Source of the DNA: Limnephilus marmoratus
Taxonomy: Eukaryota > Arthropoda > Insecta > Trichoptera > Limnephilidae
Reading direction: 5' to 3'
Assembly (NCBI GenBank): GCA_917880885.1
Contig: OU862934.1
Coordinates: forward strand, 35,076,734-35,140,733
Length of the DNA stretch: 64,000 nucleotides
Every line of letters starts with the position of its first letter. The first letter of the stretch is position 1. The position numbers and the translations under genes are program-made. The notes beneath the pieces were generated by a model. It saw only the letters and a program-made list of their open reading frames with translations, was not told the DNA's origin and did no database searches. Of the stretch, positions 38,837-48,714 are shown one piece after another.

Positions 38837-39500
38837 GTCATACCACATTTTGTGGCTCATCTTAGAAGAAGCCACTTAAGTTGCTCATTCTTTCGCATGT
38901 AATATATACTTACGTAGATGAAGTACCAACATGCTGTCTTTTAAATTTTGTTTAAAATATGGTCAGCTATAATATGTAATCAAAAATTATGTTTATTTAT
39001 TAAAAAAAAATATCTTAAAATAACGTGCATTCCTTGATCTATTTTAAGAACACACTTACCGCATCAAGCTACGTTGCCAAGTTTAATGTTACCAATATAG
39101 TCACATATGTAGGTAGGTTGACAGAACAGTTTGGATGTTGCTTGTTGATTATTCACACATATTTATCATTTCTAGCGGCCGTTTTTGATTATTGGCGCGT
39201 TTTTTTTAAATTGTAGTATGATTTGCTAATTAATATTGTTATTTATTTGGTGTTTAGGGTTGTTTTTTTTTTGTGTTAAGGTTTATTTTATTATTATCAT
39301 AAATAAAATTAGGTATTTAAATACATATTGGTGTAGTTTCTTTTATGTGCTACATAATTATTTTATCTTAGTTTTACTAGTGTTTTCGAAAAATTATGAA
39401 TAAACTTATTAGAAATATATTACATAATTTACTTTATTCATTGATTCGTACGTTTCTTTAAGTTGTCACCTCCGATCTATATGGATAAAATCGATCTAAA
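38482..39500. other. AT-rich region with (TA)n and a GGGAAATTTC block
   Basis: Microsatellite (TA)n lies at 38800-38832. Between 38680 and 38760 the words AGGGAAATTTCCCT, TCTAGGGGAGAA and AATCTAGGGAAATTTC resemble a block at 53615-53660 in the opposite arrangement. No coding signal was found. Confidence 0.45.
38800..38832. repeat. (TA)n microsatellite
   Basis: About 16 uninterrupted TA dinucleotides flanked by TATTATT and TTTATG. A second tract of this kind lies near 53153-53178. Confidence 0.9.
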
Positions 39501-39502
39501 AG

Positions 39503-39880
39503 AAACTAACTAACTAACCATCACGCCGTTTCCCGCAGGGGTAGGCAGAGAGGACGGACCGCCAAACAACTCGGTCTTGGCACACACTCTTTGCCTCACT
39601 CACATTCATACATCGTATCATACATTCTCTTCTATTATTCTGACTTTTGACACGGCCCGACTCAAGTATCTGATTCACTTGATCGTGCCATGTCTTCCTC
39701 GGGCGTCCCCAACTTCTTCTACCATTCACATTTGCATCATATATTCTTTTTACACTACTTTCTTCGCTCATTCGCTCTACGTGCCCAAACCATCTGAGGG
39801 TCCCTTTCTTAATTTTGCTCATTATTAAATTATTATTATTATACTTAGTTGCTATCATATTTTACAATTTACAAATAGAG
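39503..39880 (-). pseudogene. LINE-delta C-terminal fragment 1
   Basis: On the minus strand it reads MSKIKKGTLRWFGHVERM, KRIYDANVNGRRSWGRPRKT, WHDQVNQILESGRVKSQNN, then EAKSVCQDRVVWRSVLSAYP and GKRRDG. This is the conserved C-terminal tail of an endonuclease-reverse transcriptase LINE of the RTE/R-type class seen widely in arthropods. The element ends (minus strand) with GGCGTGATGG and a GTTA repeat (AACTAACTAACTAACC on the plus strand at 39503). Only the last 110 or so residues remain, so it is heavily 5'-truncated. Confidence 0.8.
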
Positions 39881-40127
39881 ACGGACCGCCAAATAATATT
39901 AATTGGTTAAATTGTATTTTTTCTCGCATTAGCACCACACCTGATAAAAAATCCCTCAGTGTCTTTGTCATCTTTGGGGATGCTGTGTGGAGGGTTTTTT
40001 TTAGGGAAAGGAAGAAGAGGAAGTTCTGTAATGAAATAATTTGGTATCTTAACCGTAAATCCAGAACTAAATTTTGTATGAAATAGGCCGCGAAGAAGTT
40101 TCTCTTTTCAAGAGCAATTATAATACT
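39881..40127. other. Junction region with a SINE-B/LINE-beta tail scrap
   Basis: At 39965-40040 the sequence TGTCATCTTTGGGGATGCTGTGTGGAGGG, then AGGGAAAGGAAG is a minus-orientation scrap of the SINE-B/LINE-beta tail. The flanks are unrecognised and separate the antisense and sense LINE-delta pieces. Confidence 0.6.
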
Positions 40128-40333
40128 CTTAGAAGAAGTCGGGGACGCCCGAGGAAGACATGGCACGATCAAGTGAATCAGATACTTGAGTCGGGTCATG
40201 TCAAAAGTCAGAATAATAGAAGAGAATGTTTGAGACGATGTATGAATGTGAGTGAGGCAAAGAGTGTGTGCCAAGACCGAGTTGTTTGGCGGTCCGTCCT
40301 CTCTGCCTACCCCTGCGGGGAAACGGCGTGATG
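40128..40333 (+). pseudogene. LINE-delta C-terminal fragment 2 (sense)
   Basis: Plus-strand frame reads RRSRGRPRKTWHDQVNQIL, HVKSQNNRRECLRRCMNV and CQDRVVWRSVLSAYPCG, the same C-terminal tail as its neighbours in the opposite direction. It lacks the GTTA-repeat end because another antisense copy starts right after GGCGTGATGG. Confidence 0.78.
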
Positions 40334-40605
40334 GTCGTCTCATACATACTCTTCTATTATTCTGACTTTTGACATGGCCCGTCTCAAGTATCTGATTCAC
40401 TTGATCGTGCCATGTCTTCCTCGGGCGTCCCCGACTTCTTCTACCATTCACATTTGCATCATATATTCTTTTTACACTACTTTCTTCGCTCATTCGCTCT
40501 ACGTGCCCAAACCATCTGAGGGTCCCTTTCTTAATTTTGCTCATTATTAAATTATTATTATACTTAGTTGCTATCATATTTTACAATTTACAAATAGAGA
40601 CGGAC
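40334..40605 (-). pseudogene. LINE-delta C-terminal fragment 3
   Basis: Nearly identical to 39625-39880 over its length, including the shared boundary CAAATAGAGACGGACCGCCAAA, which points to a segmental duplication with a period of about 720 bp rather than independent insertion. It reads NGRRSRGRPRKTWHDQVNQI on the minus strand. Confidence 0.75.
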
Positions 40606-40885
40606 CGCCAAACAACTCGATCTTGGCACACACTCCTTGCCTCGTTCACATGCATACTTCGTCTCATACATGCTCTTTTATTATTCTGACTCTTGAAATG
40701 GCTCGACTCAAGTATCTGATTCACTTGGTCGTGCCATGTCTTCCTCGGGCGTCCCCGACTTCTTCTAGCATTCACATTTGCGTCATCATATATTCTCCTT
40801 ACACTATTTTTCTCGTTCATTTGCTTTACATGCCCAACCAATCTAAGCGTCTCTTTCTTAATCTTACTCGTTACGCTTACATCAG
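40606..40885 (-). pseudogene. LINE-delta C-terminal fragment 4
   Basis: A more divergent copy reading VGHVKQMNEKNSVRRIYDDANVN, SRGRPRKTWHDQVNQILESS and AGVCQDRVVWRSV-like text on the minus strand. It abuts fragment 3 at the same GACGGACCGCC boundary. It is probably an older copy. Confidence 0.73.
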
Positions 40886-41809
40886 GCTTACATTATGTGC
40901 GGATCATTATTATTCATTTCGGTCTACTTTCATCATTTCTCTACCAGTTCCGAGCCTCACAGCGAAGCATTAGGGTAGGTACCAGCACTCCATTATGGAC
41001 GGCTAGCTTCGCTTCTTTCGATAGTTTTTTAGACCGGGGTAATATAATTACACTAAGAACAGTTTTACTCTGTATCTCAGTTGTCTTTTACACCATATAC
41101 TCAATAATTTTGGTAATCGTAGAAAAACTATTTGCTTATCGATCTGTTTTTAAAACTGTATATTGCATTGCTAGTTTTTTTAATATAAAATAATTTCTAT
41201 CAAATTCCGGCAAAGTATCTGTAGCCCTCCCCCTCTCCGCCACGCATCGCATAGCGTTACCCCGTGCCTACAAACTGAAGATTCCACGGACTGGTAGCGG
41301 ATCGGTAATAGTTGCATTTTAATAAAAAGGGAAGTGTCATAATAATTGAATCACGCTAGCTTCCTTAATATCGCTTTTACTTTTTTACTTTACTTAAGTT
41401 GAAAATGGGCGTTGGCGTAACTTGACAATTCAAGCAATAATAAGCAATTTCTAAGTTATTAATGGAAAGGACTACATCCCGTTCGCTTACACTTTGCATT
41501 TCATATGATCTTTTTACAATGCTTAAATATTTGCGTGCCGGTACTAGATGATTCCGTCTGGGACATTTCCGGTAAAATATTGAATTTACCATTTTTAGAA
41601 ACATCACTCCAATTATACCCGTCTCTGTTTGTCGTGTGAAATAAAAATATATCAGAAAGAGACAATCATTATTGTTTAATTGGTTGAAGGAATTTGTAAA
41701 AATGAACTCCAACATTGTACAGGTGGTTTAAGTCTACATTGTATAAATAGTCTTAAATTGGGTTTTCGGTTTTAATTGCTAACTTGTTTAGATTAGGTGG
41801 TAATATTCA
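40886..41809. other. No recognised feature; one orphan minus-strand frame
   Basis: A 112-codon minus-strand frame (41377-41715) contains RRNHLVPARKYLSIVKRS but nothing I can place; treat it as hypothetical at best. A GC-richer patch near 41220-41300 has no evident role. Confidence 0.3.
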
Positions 41810-41880
41810 TCTGGGAGGCGGATATGTGTACCGCCGCCCCGAGAACCATTATTGGATAACCAACACCTTTGCCATAGAGG
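41810..41880 (+). mobile_element. SINE-B copy 3, head
   Basis: GGTACCGCCGCCCCG-type head (here GTGTACCGCCGCCCCGAGAACC), then TTGGATAACCAACACCTTTGCCATAG. The copy is interrupted at 41881 by a hAT element, resumes at 44171-44233, is interrupted again by the GGATCC MITE complex, and resumes at 49809-49892. Confidence 0.78.
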
Positions 41881-42967
41881 CAGGGCTGGGCAAAATACAT
41901 GCATTACTGTAATTAAAATACAAATTACAAAATACTTTTTCGCATGTATTTAAAATACGAAATACAAAATACTTTCAAGTCGTGTATTTGAAATACAAAA
42001 TACAGTATTTTAACCATTTTTAAATTTCAAATACAAAATACAAAATACAAATTACAAAATACATTTGGTTTAGGTAGAACCTTTGGTTGCAATAAATTGT
42101 CGTAAGTGCCCATATCTAAGAGTGCGTTTCCATAGAAGCAAAGCAGAGCATAGTGAAACAGAGACGTGCTAAAATTGACTAATCATATTGCTCAGGACAC
42201 ACATCTCGTCTCCGCTCCACTTGTAAAGATTTGTGGTATAGGACTTAGGTGTTAGATTATAATAATTATTATTATAATAACACTAGCTGGTTCCCGGTAT
42301 GCGTTGCACTGCAATATTCAAAGAAATAAATTGTTTCTCCCTGCATGTCCTTTCCCGTGCGTCCCCGTTCCCCTACCGCTTCCCTTTACCCTCTTGCATT
42401 CCCCGTACACCTTCCCTGCCTACCCTCTCCCCTCTTCCGCTCCCCCATCCCGCCAACCCCTCCCGCGTTCCATATATTTAGTCCCAGAACATTTTTCTAT
42501 ATTATAAAAACAATCAATAAAATCTGGTACCTAACATAGGTACCTATTTAAAATATCTATAATTTTAAAAATCCAATGAAAATTCTTTGGTTACAAAAAA
42601 ACAGCTGCCTGCTAAATTTATTTTCATCAAACGCGCGAACTGTCAAACGTGCGTAGTTAAAATAGTCGTTAAGTTTTCTGAAATTATCCCATTTTCTGCG
42701 TAATTTTCTTAATTTTTCTTTCCGTAAGAACCTTCTAAAAGTATAAGAAAACTTTAAAAAAATGAATGAAATAGGTAAAGTCATTTTGAAGTTATGGCGT
42801 GACCAAGGGAAACAAGGATTCATTTTTATATATAAATGGCTGACATTTGTGTAGCGAAGTTTTGTGTTATTTCACTTCAAGTGCGCTCTACAGTAGTTAA
42901 CTTAAAAACATTCTAGTATTCAGTCCAATATTTTATTTCTAGTATTCAGTCCATTATTTAATTATTC

Positions 42968-43556
42968 CAATAGTGCTCGATCAAAAACTGGGCGTACTGT
43001 ACAAGGCCCGCAGATACTTTAATAGTACACAACTGCTAACCCTGTACAAATCACAAGTGCGCCCCACGGTTGAATTTGGCAGCCACCTCTGGTCTGGAGC
43101 TCCAAAATACCTGAAAAATACCCTCGACTCTATGCAGAAACGGGCGGTCCGTTTAATAGATTCTCCCATCTTAAAAGACGGATTGCAATCTTTAGAGCAC
43201 AGGCGTCGAGTTGGAATGCTATCCTGGTTCTACCGGTATTACAATGGAAGATGCTCCGAGGAACTAGCATCATTGATCCTTTCGGCACCGGTGCATAGTC
43301 GGGAAACACATTGTACACGGTTGACATTTGTCACATGAGAACGGGTCATTTCTTCGACTCGTTCTTGTGTTCAACAGCTCGGCTGTGGAATGATTGCCGG
43401 CCTCTGTGTTTCCTCCTTCCTACAACATGGGTCTCTTCAAGACCAATGTTCATTCCTTTCTCTCCTCAAAAAGACCCTCCACACAGCATCCCAGATGACA
43501 TAGGCCCTGAGGGAAATTATTTTCCTCAAGGCCTCCTGTGTGGAGTTAATGAAAAA
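42968..43556 (+). pseudogene. LINE-beta 3' end, nested in the hAT element
   Basis: The frame reads LGVLYKARRYFNSTQLLTLY, PTVEFGSHLWSGAPKYL, MQKRAVRLIDSPILKDGLQSL, RVGMLSWFYRYYNGRCSEEL and, after a shift, HMRTGHFFDSFLCSTARLWND. It is the last 200 residues of ORF2 followed by the complete hairpin tail (GAGGGAAATTATTTTCCTC) and an A-run ending at 43558. It is less decayed than the copy at 2.6-4.8 kb and gives the family consensus for this region. Confidence 0.85.
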
Positions 43557-43712
43557 AAAATCTAATACTATGATACAAGAGTGTACCATACAAAGCAATG
43601 ACAAGTATGATACAAAATGTACAATAACAGTGCTATTATAGCACAGGACAATAATAATAACTAGCATGAAGTAAAAAAAAATATAGTACAGTACATTATA
43701 AAGCAATTATAA

Positions 43713-43882
43713 GGGGGCATACATTAATTAGGTGAGCAGTTTTTCTTCCAAACTAGACTCCCCCCCGCCCCTTGGTGAGATAATTTGGACCACTTCGTTT
43801 ATTCTTTTCAAGTACCGTGAGATTTTGCTGGCCCCCCCCCCCCCCCTCCTTTTTTGAGCTCACATAATTAATGTATGCCCCC
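43713..43882. mobile_element. 170-bp TIR MITE
   Basis: Ends GGGGGCATACATTAATTA and TAATTAATGTATGCCCCC are perfect inverted repeats, flanked by TAA on both sides (43710-43712 and 43883-43885), fitting a 3-bp TWA target. A run of 15 C lies in the middle. No coding content. Confidence 0.85.
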
Positions 43883-44170
43883 TAAGAGAACTACAAATAA
43901 TCATTAATAAAGAGTCCTATAGCAAAGGACAATAGTAGGTACAGGATTCTAGCGTTTTTAGTCTATGTATTATCTATGTGTGGTTATTTTTAATTATCAT
44001 TATTAAAATCACTAAATGTATTTGAAAATGTATTTTGAAGCCTTAAGTATTTGAAATACAAATTACAAAATACCTCAGCAGCAGGTAATTGAAATACCAA
44101 TTACCAAATACATTGTATTTGTATATTATTGTATTTCAATTACAAATTTTTCAAATACTGCCCAGCCCTG

Positions 44171-44233
44171 GCCATAGGTCACTCCAAGTGGTAAGCTATG
44201 TTTGGTGACTTAGCAGGGGTGTCCGGGTTCATG
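44171..44233 (+). mobile_element. SINE-B copy 3, middle part
   Basis: GGTCACTCCAAGTGG, then TATGTTTGGTGACTTAGCAGGGGTGTCCGGGTTCATG continues the SINE-B after the hAT element. It ends with GGTTCATG (44226-44233), the left TSD of the GGATCC MITE. Confidence 0.8.
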
Positions 44234-44666
44234 CAAGGGCGGATCCAGCTTTGGCGCCAGGGGGGGGTCACGTAGGCGTGGTCAAGTTTTTTTTTTTTTT
44301 TTTAAAGAAAGACAAACACATAGTACAGTATAGTGACACAGAGAGCACGTTCAATTTTGCGCTCAATTTTAATTAACATTCTATAGTTGTTTTAGTCAGT
44401 GTAACTAATAATTAAACGAGCCACTGAGTGACTGAAAGTCTAAGGAAGTTGTAGTGCAAATCTGCAGAATTCTAATATCTAACTGAGTGAGCATTATCAA
44501 TATTATTAAAAGTCAAAACAATAAGTAATATTGTCACCCAAGTTACTACCGCGCGACACGGCCGACTGTAGCAAGTAACTCAAGTCACTTCACCTTAGAA
44601 TCAGGATAAACCATCTCCATTTTTTTCCAAAAAAAAAAATTTTTTTTTTTTTTCGAAGTTAATAAA

Positions 44667-45401
44667 ATGGACTCACAGGGATTCATCAGTCTGGCGAGAG
44701 ATGCCGTTGAGGCTCTTACTGAATTAATAATAGACCCAAGTAGCAAACTAAACAAGGATCAAATTGCTAAAATTATTCCAAGAACCAACGCTATTCTTGG
44801 AACTATTGCACAAATGGCTGCAAAAATGGCAGCACTCGAGGGTGAGCTAACAGCAACCAAAACATTAACCTCCAAACCCAACTCATTAGAATCTACATGT
44901 GAAGCGGCCGATGAGCTCGAAGAAAGAAAGATTAGGGCAAATAATCTTATTATTATAAACGTTCCTGAAAGCACTAAACTAAACCAAATTGAAAAAATTG
45001 AGGATGACAATCTACAAATCACAACTATTCTAAAGAAAATAGACAACAACATTGATCCAAATTCCATCAACACTTTTCGTCTTGGAGCAGTGAGGCCTGA
45101 CAAATCAAGGCCCATTAAAGTCATCTTAAGAAACTCGACTGAAGCAATGACTATCCTCCGAAAAAAAAACTATTACCTGAACAACTCCCCAGTGAAAATT
45201 TTTTCCGACCAAACACCAAATCAAAGAAAACACTTGTTGGACCTACGTCAAACCATGGAAAGTCGGATCCAGGGAGGTGAAGTTGGGCTAACTATTAAAT
45301 ATATCAACAGTAAGCCGACAATAGTTAAGTCAACTCCAAAAAACTCAAAGACATCAATGGATATGGCCAAAACATCCGGGGCTGCCGCACCAAACTCTTA
45401 A
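44667..45401 (+). CDS. LINE-alpha ORF1 (RNA-binding, 244 residues)
   Basis: An intact ORF1 with ATG after a T-rich leader. Residues 1-75 are helical with a likely coiled coil (IAQMAAKMAALEGELTATKT). Residues about 85-230 make an RRM-like RNA-binding domain: RKIRANNLIIINVPES, TFRLGAVRPDKSRPIKVIL and KIFSDQTPNQRKHLLDLRQT. A C-terminal piece GGEVGLTIKYINSKPTIVK follows. It would bind the element RNA in cis. Just before the stop, codons CCA-AAA-AAC form the phase-correct heptamer A_AAA_AAC (45338-45344), inside the overlap with the -1 frame of ORF2. No damage was seen, so this copy may be recent. Confidence 0.88.
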   Translation: MDSQGFISLARDAVEALTELIIDPSSKLNKDQIAKIIPRTNAILGTIAQMAAKMAALEGELTATKTLTSKPNSLESTCEAADELEERKIRANNLIIINVPESTKLNQIEKIEDDNLQITTILKKIDNNIDPNSINTFRLGAVRPDKSRPIKVILRNSTEAMTILRKKNYYLNNSPVKIFSDQTPNQRKHLLDLRQTMESRIQGGEVGLTIKYINSKPTIVKSTPKNSKTSMDMAKTSGAAAPNS

Positions 45402-48193
45402 AGTTGCAAACAACTATTCCATTACTTCAAAACATCGATGTATTTCTTCTTACTGAAACCTGGCTTGATCCTGATATTCATACAGAGGAACTTGGATTTA
45501 CATCTTACAACACCTACCGCCTTGACAGAAATCCAGCCACCAGCAATAAAACCAGAGGAGGAGGAGTTCTGATATCCGTTAATAAATCACTGTCGACCAC
45601 TAGATTAATTTGCAAACATCAAGACGTGGAACAGGTATTCGTATTACTAAAATCTAAATCAAATAAAATTCTATTGGGATGTGTCTACATTCCTCCAGGA
45701 TCCAACATCACAGTCTACAGAAACCATATTGATGACCTCGAAACCTTCAAAAATAAATACCCTGATGCCAGAACAATTTTATTTGGTGACTACAATACCC
45801 CTAGCATTGATTGGATGAATAAAAACTCTTCTAACAACTTAAACCTGCCAGAAAATGCACGCGAAATAATAGATATGACGAACTTACTCTCTCTACATCA
45901 AGTCAATCAAGTCTATAATAAATATAATCGGCTTCTGGATCTGGTATTCTGTAGTGATCTCTCAATTCATATTGTTAAATCGGTTGATGAGCTCCTCCCC
46001 CTAGACTGTCACCACCCCGCTCTAAGCATAACCATCACGACGAATAACTCACCAGACAACACAACTATTCTGCCTAACCTTACTTATAATTTCTCCAAAG
46101 CTGACTATCCTAATATGAACCAATATCTTGCAAATGAAGACTGGTCCTTTTTTCACCACAACAATGATATTAACTATAATCTTGAAATTTTTTACACAAT
46201 TATTAACAGGGCCATTGAAAATTATGTACCACTTTCACACTTCAAAGAAGCAAAGTTCCCGAAATGGTTCAGCCGTGAGCTAATTAACCTAGTTATCTGT
46301 AAAAAAATTGCACATAAAAACTTCAAAGAATCCAACTCCCTTAACGACTATAAAATATTTCACAACTACAGAACTCAATGTAAAAAACTGTCAAAAATAT
46401 CGTATTTTAATTACATAAATGATATCGAAAAATCTATTCCCTCTAATACACAAAACTTTTTCACACATGTTAACTCTCTTAGAAAAAACAAACAAGGTTT
46501 ACCCATCTCAATGCACTTCAAAGAAAAGATTAGCACTGATATGAAAGTGAAGGTTAACTATTTTGCTGATTATTTCAAAAGTGTCTATGACGAAAATATC
46601 CCAGACAATTATGTACCACCTCCTTCCCTTAATGAGAGCATACATATCCCTGCTGTTCACATCAATATAAACGACGTTATAACTAAAATTAAATCTCTAG
46701 ACAAAAACAAGAAGGCCGGACCTGACAATGTGCATCCCAATATACTTATTAATTGCATTGCTTCACTGGCTGAGCCAATTTGTTTATTGTTTAATCAATC
46801 CCTCAACACAGGATGCTTCCCTGACATTTGGAAACGTTGTTATCTAACACCTATATTAAAAAAGGGTGATAAAAGTGATATCACTAACTATAGACCAATA
46901 TGTAAGCTATCTGTAATCCCAAAACTCTTTGAAAAACTATTGCTTGATCAAATTTCCCCATGTATTAACCATCTCATTGTTCCAAATCAACACGGATTTT
47001 TGTCGGGCAGATCAACTCTAACAAATCTTTCGTTATATGAAAACTATATATCAAACGCATTAGCTAACAAAACTCAAGTCGATTCTATTTATACGGATTT
47101 CATCAAGGCCTTCGACAAAGTTTGCCATAAAATTCTACTGGCTAAGTTACGGAAGCTAGGTATTGATGGAAAACTTTTAGACTGGTTTGCAAGCTATCTA
47201 TCTGACAGAGTACTACTTGTTAAAATAAATTTGTTCCTTTCCAATCAATTTATAGCTACCAGTGGTGTACCACAAGGGTCTCATTTAGGCCCAATTTTGT
47301 TTCTTCTGTTTATAAACGATATTGTTGATATATTTGATAAAGATGTAAATGTGTTGCTTTTTGCAGATGATTTGAAAATATTTAAAATAATTAAAACTGT
47401 TGAAGATTGTCTCTGTCTACAGAATAATTTACACAAGTTAATTAATTGGTGTTCTGTTAACAAACTTTTTCTGAACATAAATAAGTGTCATGCAATAAGA
47501 TTTTACAGAATAAGCCAACCAATTATTCATCCGTATGTACTCAATAACTCTACCCTTACCTCTGTCGAAGAAATTAACGACCTGGGCATAATTTTTGACT
47601 CTAAATTAAACTTTATATCCCATATAAACACAATCGGTAATAAAGGAATGAAAATGCTTGGCTTCATTCTTCGAAATTCCAGAGGTTTTAGGAATATTTC
47701 AACACTAAAAATTTTGTATACATCCTTAGTACGTAGTCAAGTCGAATATAACTCCTCGATCTGGTCCCCCCATTTTAAAATTCATTCAGATTCAATCGAA
47801 AAAATTCAACATAAATTTCTAAGACATATTAATTTTAAACTCGGTATTCCCATTGAAAACATTAACTACAATTACTTGCTGATAGAATTAAATTTATTAA
47901 AACTCTCAGATCGAAGAATTATATCCGACTTAATATTTATGTTCAAAATTGTAAATGGTAGCATAGACAGTCCTGATTTAACTAAGCTCATTGAATTTCA
48001 TATTCCCACGAGAACTACTCGATCTAAAATCCTGTTTAAATGTAACAATAATAAGACTGAGTATACTAAACACTCCCTTTTACCTAGGTTACATGATGTT
48101 ACTAATAGATATGCAGATATTGCAGATCTATTTAACTGCACGGAAAGTAGGTACAAGAGGGCTATGCTATCAAATCTTTTTAGTCATTATTAA
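45329..48193 (+). CDS. LINE-alpha ORF2 (endonuclease and reverse transcriptase), intact
   Basis: Open without interruption to 48193. Sequence similarity starts upstream of any start codon, at YGQNIRGCRTK (45362), in the -1 frame relative to ORF1; the frame is open from 45329 after a stop at 45326. No ATG occurs near the start and the first codon at 45404 would be TTG. Numbered from 45404 (929 residues), the endonuclease has LLTETWL near 15, GDYNTPSIDW near 128 and DCHHPALS near 200. The RT has YTDFIKAFDKV, SGVPQGSHLGPILFLLFIND near 620 and FADDLKIF near 652. The C-terminal domain has SLVRSQVEYNSSIWSPH near 775-790. All catalytic motifs are present. The clade is in the CR1/Jockey group and needs a tree. 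The 3' UTR ends ATACCGTTGAAATTAAATAAATAAATA at about 48384. Confidence 0.92.
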   Translation, partial: VNSKKLKDINGYGQNIRGCRTKLLKLQTTIPLLQNIDVFLLTETWLDPDIHTEELGFTSYNTYRLDRNPATSNKTRGGGVLISVNKSLSTTRLICKHQDVEQVFVLLKSKSNKILLGCVYIPPGSNITVYRNHIDDLETFKNKYPDARTILFGDYNTPSIDWMNKNSSNNLNLPENAREIIDMTNLLSLHQVNQVYNKYNRLLDLVFCSDLSIHIVKSVDELLPLDCHHPALSITITTNNSPDNTTILPNLTYNFSKADYPNMNQYLANEDWSFFHHNNDINYNLEIFYTIINRAIENYVPLSHFKEAKFPKWFSRELINLVICKKIAHKNFKESNSLNDYKIFHNYRTQCKKLSKISYFNYINDIEKSIPSNTQNFFTHVNSLRKNKQGLPISMHFKEKISTDMKVKVNYFADYFKSVYDENIPDNYVPPPSLNESIHIPAVHININDVITKIKSLDKNKKAGPDNVHPNILINCIASLAEPICLLFNQSLNTGCFPDIWKRCYLTPILKKGDKSDITNYRPICKLSVIPKLFEKLLLDQISPCINHLIVPNQHGFLSGRSTLTNLSLYENYISNALANKTQVDSIYTDFIKAFDKVCHKILLAKLRKLGIDGKLLDWFASYLSDRVLLVKINLFLSNQFIATSGVPQGSHLGPILFLLFINDIVDIFDKDVNVLLFADDLKIFKIIKTVEDCLCLQNNLHKLINWCSVNKLFLNINKCHAIRFYRISQPIIHPYVLNNSTLTSVEEINDLGIIFDSKLNFISHINTIGNKGMKMLGFILRNSRGFRNISTLKILYTSLVRSQVEYNSSIWSPHFKIHSDSIEKIQHKFLRHINFKLGIPIENINYNYLLIELNLLKLSDRRIISDLIFMFKIVNGSIDSPDLTKLIEFHIPTRTTRSKILFKCNNNKTEYTKHSLLPRLHDVTNRYADIADLFNCTESRYKRAMLSNLFSHY
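45338..45344 (+). promoter_or_regulatory. Candidate -1 frameshift heptamer A_AAA_AAC
   Basis: The heptamer AAAAAAC lies in the ORF1 phase as A|AAA|AAC, the classical X_XXY_YYZ slip site. It is within the 73-bp overlap between ORF1 (ends 45401) and ORF2 in the -1 frame (open from 45329). ORF2 has no usable ATG. Copy 4 keeps the same heptamer in the same phase at 29129-29135. I see no strong stem-loop just downstream, so efficiency is uncertain; stop-and-restart translation is the alternative. Confidence 0.5.
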
Positions 48194-48384
48194 TTCTATT
48201 TGTACTATAGATTTTTGTACGTAATTGTCTCTCTGGTGTCATTTCTAATTCAAATGCCACAATCATTTGTTAAACAATTTTTTTTTATTATTTCTATATT
48301 ACTATTTTTCATTTTGTGACATGTAATCAGTTCTTATGGTATATGTATACCGTTGAAATTAAATAAATAAATAAATAAATAAAT

Positions 48385-48489
48385 TCCCGGGTTACGAATA
48401 ACCCAACAATAACTCCTACCACCACCACAGAAAGCCGAAAATGCTTGCTTGTGTTGTGATGGAGGACTTAGGTCCGGTCAGTTACAGTT
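48385..48489. other. Unassigned insert after the LINE tail
   Basis: About 105 bases starting TTCCCGGGTTACGAATAACCC lie between the LINE-alpha tail and the resumption of MITE sequence at 48490. They match nothing else in the window that I can see. Confidence 0.35.
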
Positions 48490-48544
48490 ACAAGAAGTTA
48501 TAATTTAATTTTGATAATAATATATACAAGTAAAAAGTAGGTAT

Positions 48545-48692
48545 TGTTGGATATGGTAACACTAGGTATATCATTAAGATTGTCTTTTGCTCCGCAAGCC
48601 CGGGCGGCGTAGGCTCGTGTAATGTCAATTGTCAACCAATACAGTACAGATTACAATTATTAATCGTGTTCTTATTTCACCACAATATAACA
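48545..48692 (+). repeat. LTR-like segment with primer-site-like flank
   Basis: The segment begins TGTTGGATATGG and ends ACAATATAACA, followed at once by TGGTGTCAGG. TG...CA limits with TGG just outside are the layout of a 5' LTR plus primer binding site, and TGTTGG starts are common in Copia-type LTRs. There is no second copy within the window and no gag-pol in this orientation, so it could be a broken element. The 148-bp length is short but possible. Confidence 0.4.
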
Positions 48693-48714
48693 TGGTGTCA
48701 GGTGTGTCTTCAAC

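Larger units (their letters stand above)
41881..44170. mobile_element. hAT-type element (2.3 kb) with AAATACAAAATAC ends
   Basis: Both ends begin CAGGGCTGGGCA (right end reversed). The flanks GCCATAGA (41871-41878, followed by GG) and GCCATAGG (44171-44178) indicate an 8-bp TSD with minor change. Next to both termini are runs of AAATACAAAATAC-like words (41890-42065 and 44020-44155), typical subterminal repeats. The interior has no transposase; it holds a LINE-beta fragment (42968-43556) and a 170-bp TIR element (43713-43882). A block near 42285, CACTAGCTGGTTCCCGGTATGCGTTGCACTGC, resembles a repeat seen widely in arthropods but could not be assigned. Confidence 0.83.

Noticed and set aside
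41377..41715. 112-codon minus-strand ORF as a host gene
   Set aside because: No recognisable domain, no splice evidence and no neighbour context; retained only as a note in the gap entry.
42280..42330. Helitron terminus at CACTAGCTGGTTCCCGG
   Set aside because: The block resembles sequence common in arthropod repeats, but there is no CTRR end with hairpin or 5' TC partner that I can support.
42299..42539. Three overlapping Pro-rich frames
   Set aside because: They come from a C/T-rich low-complexity tract inside the hAT element.
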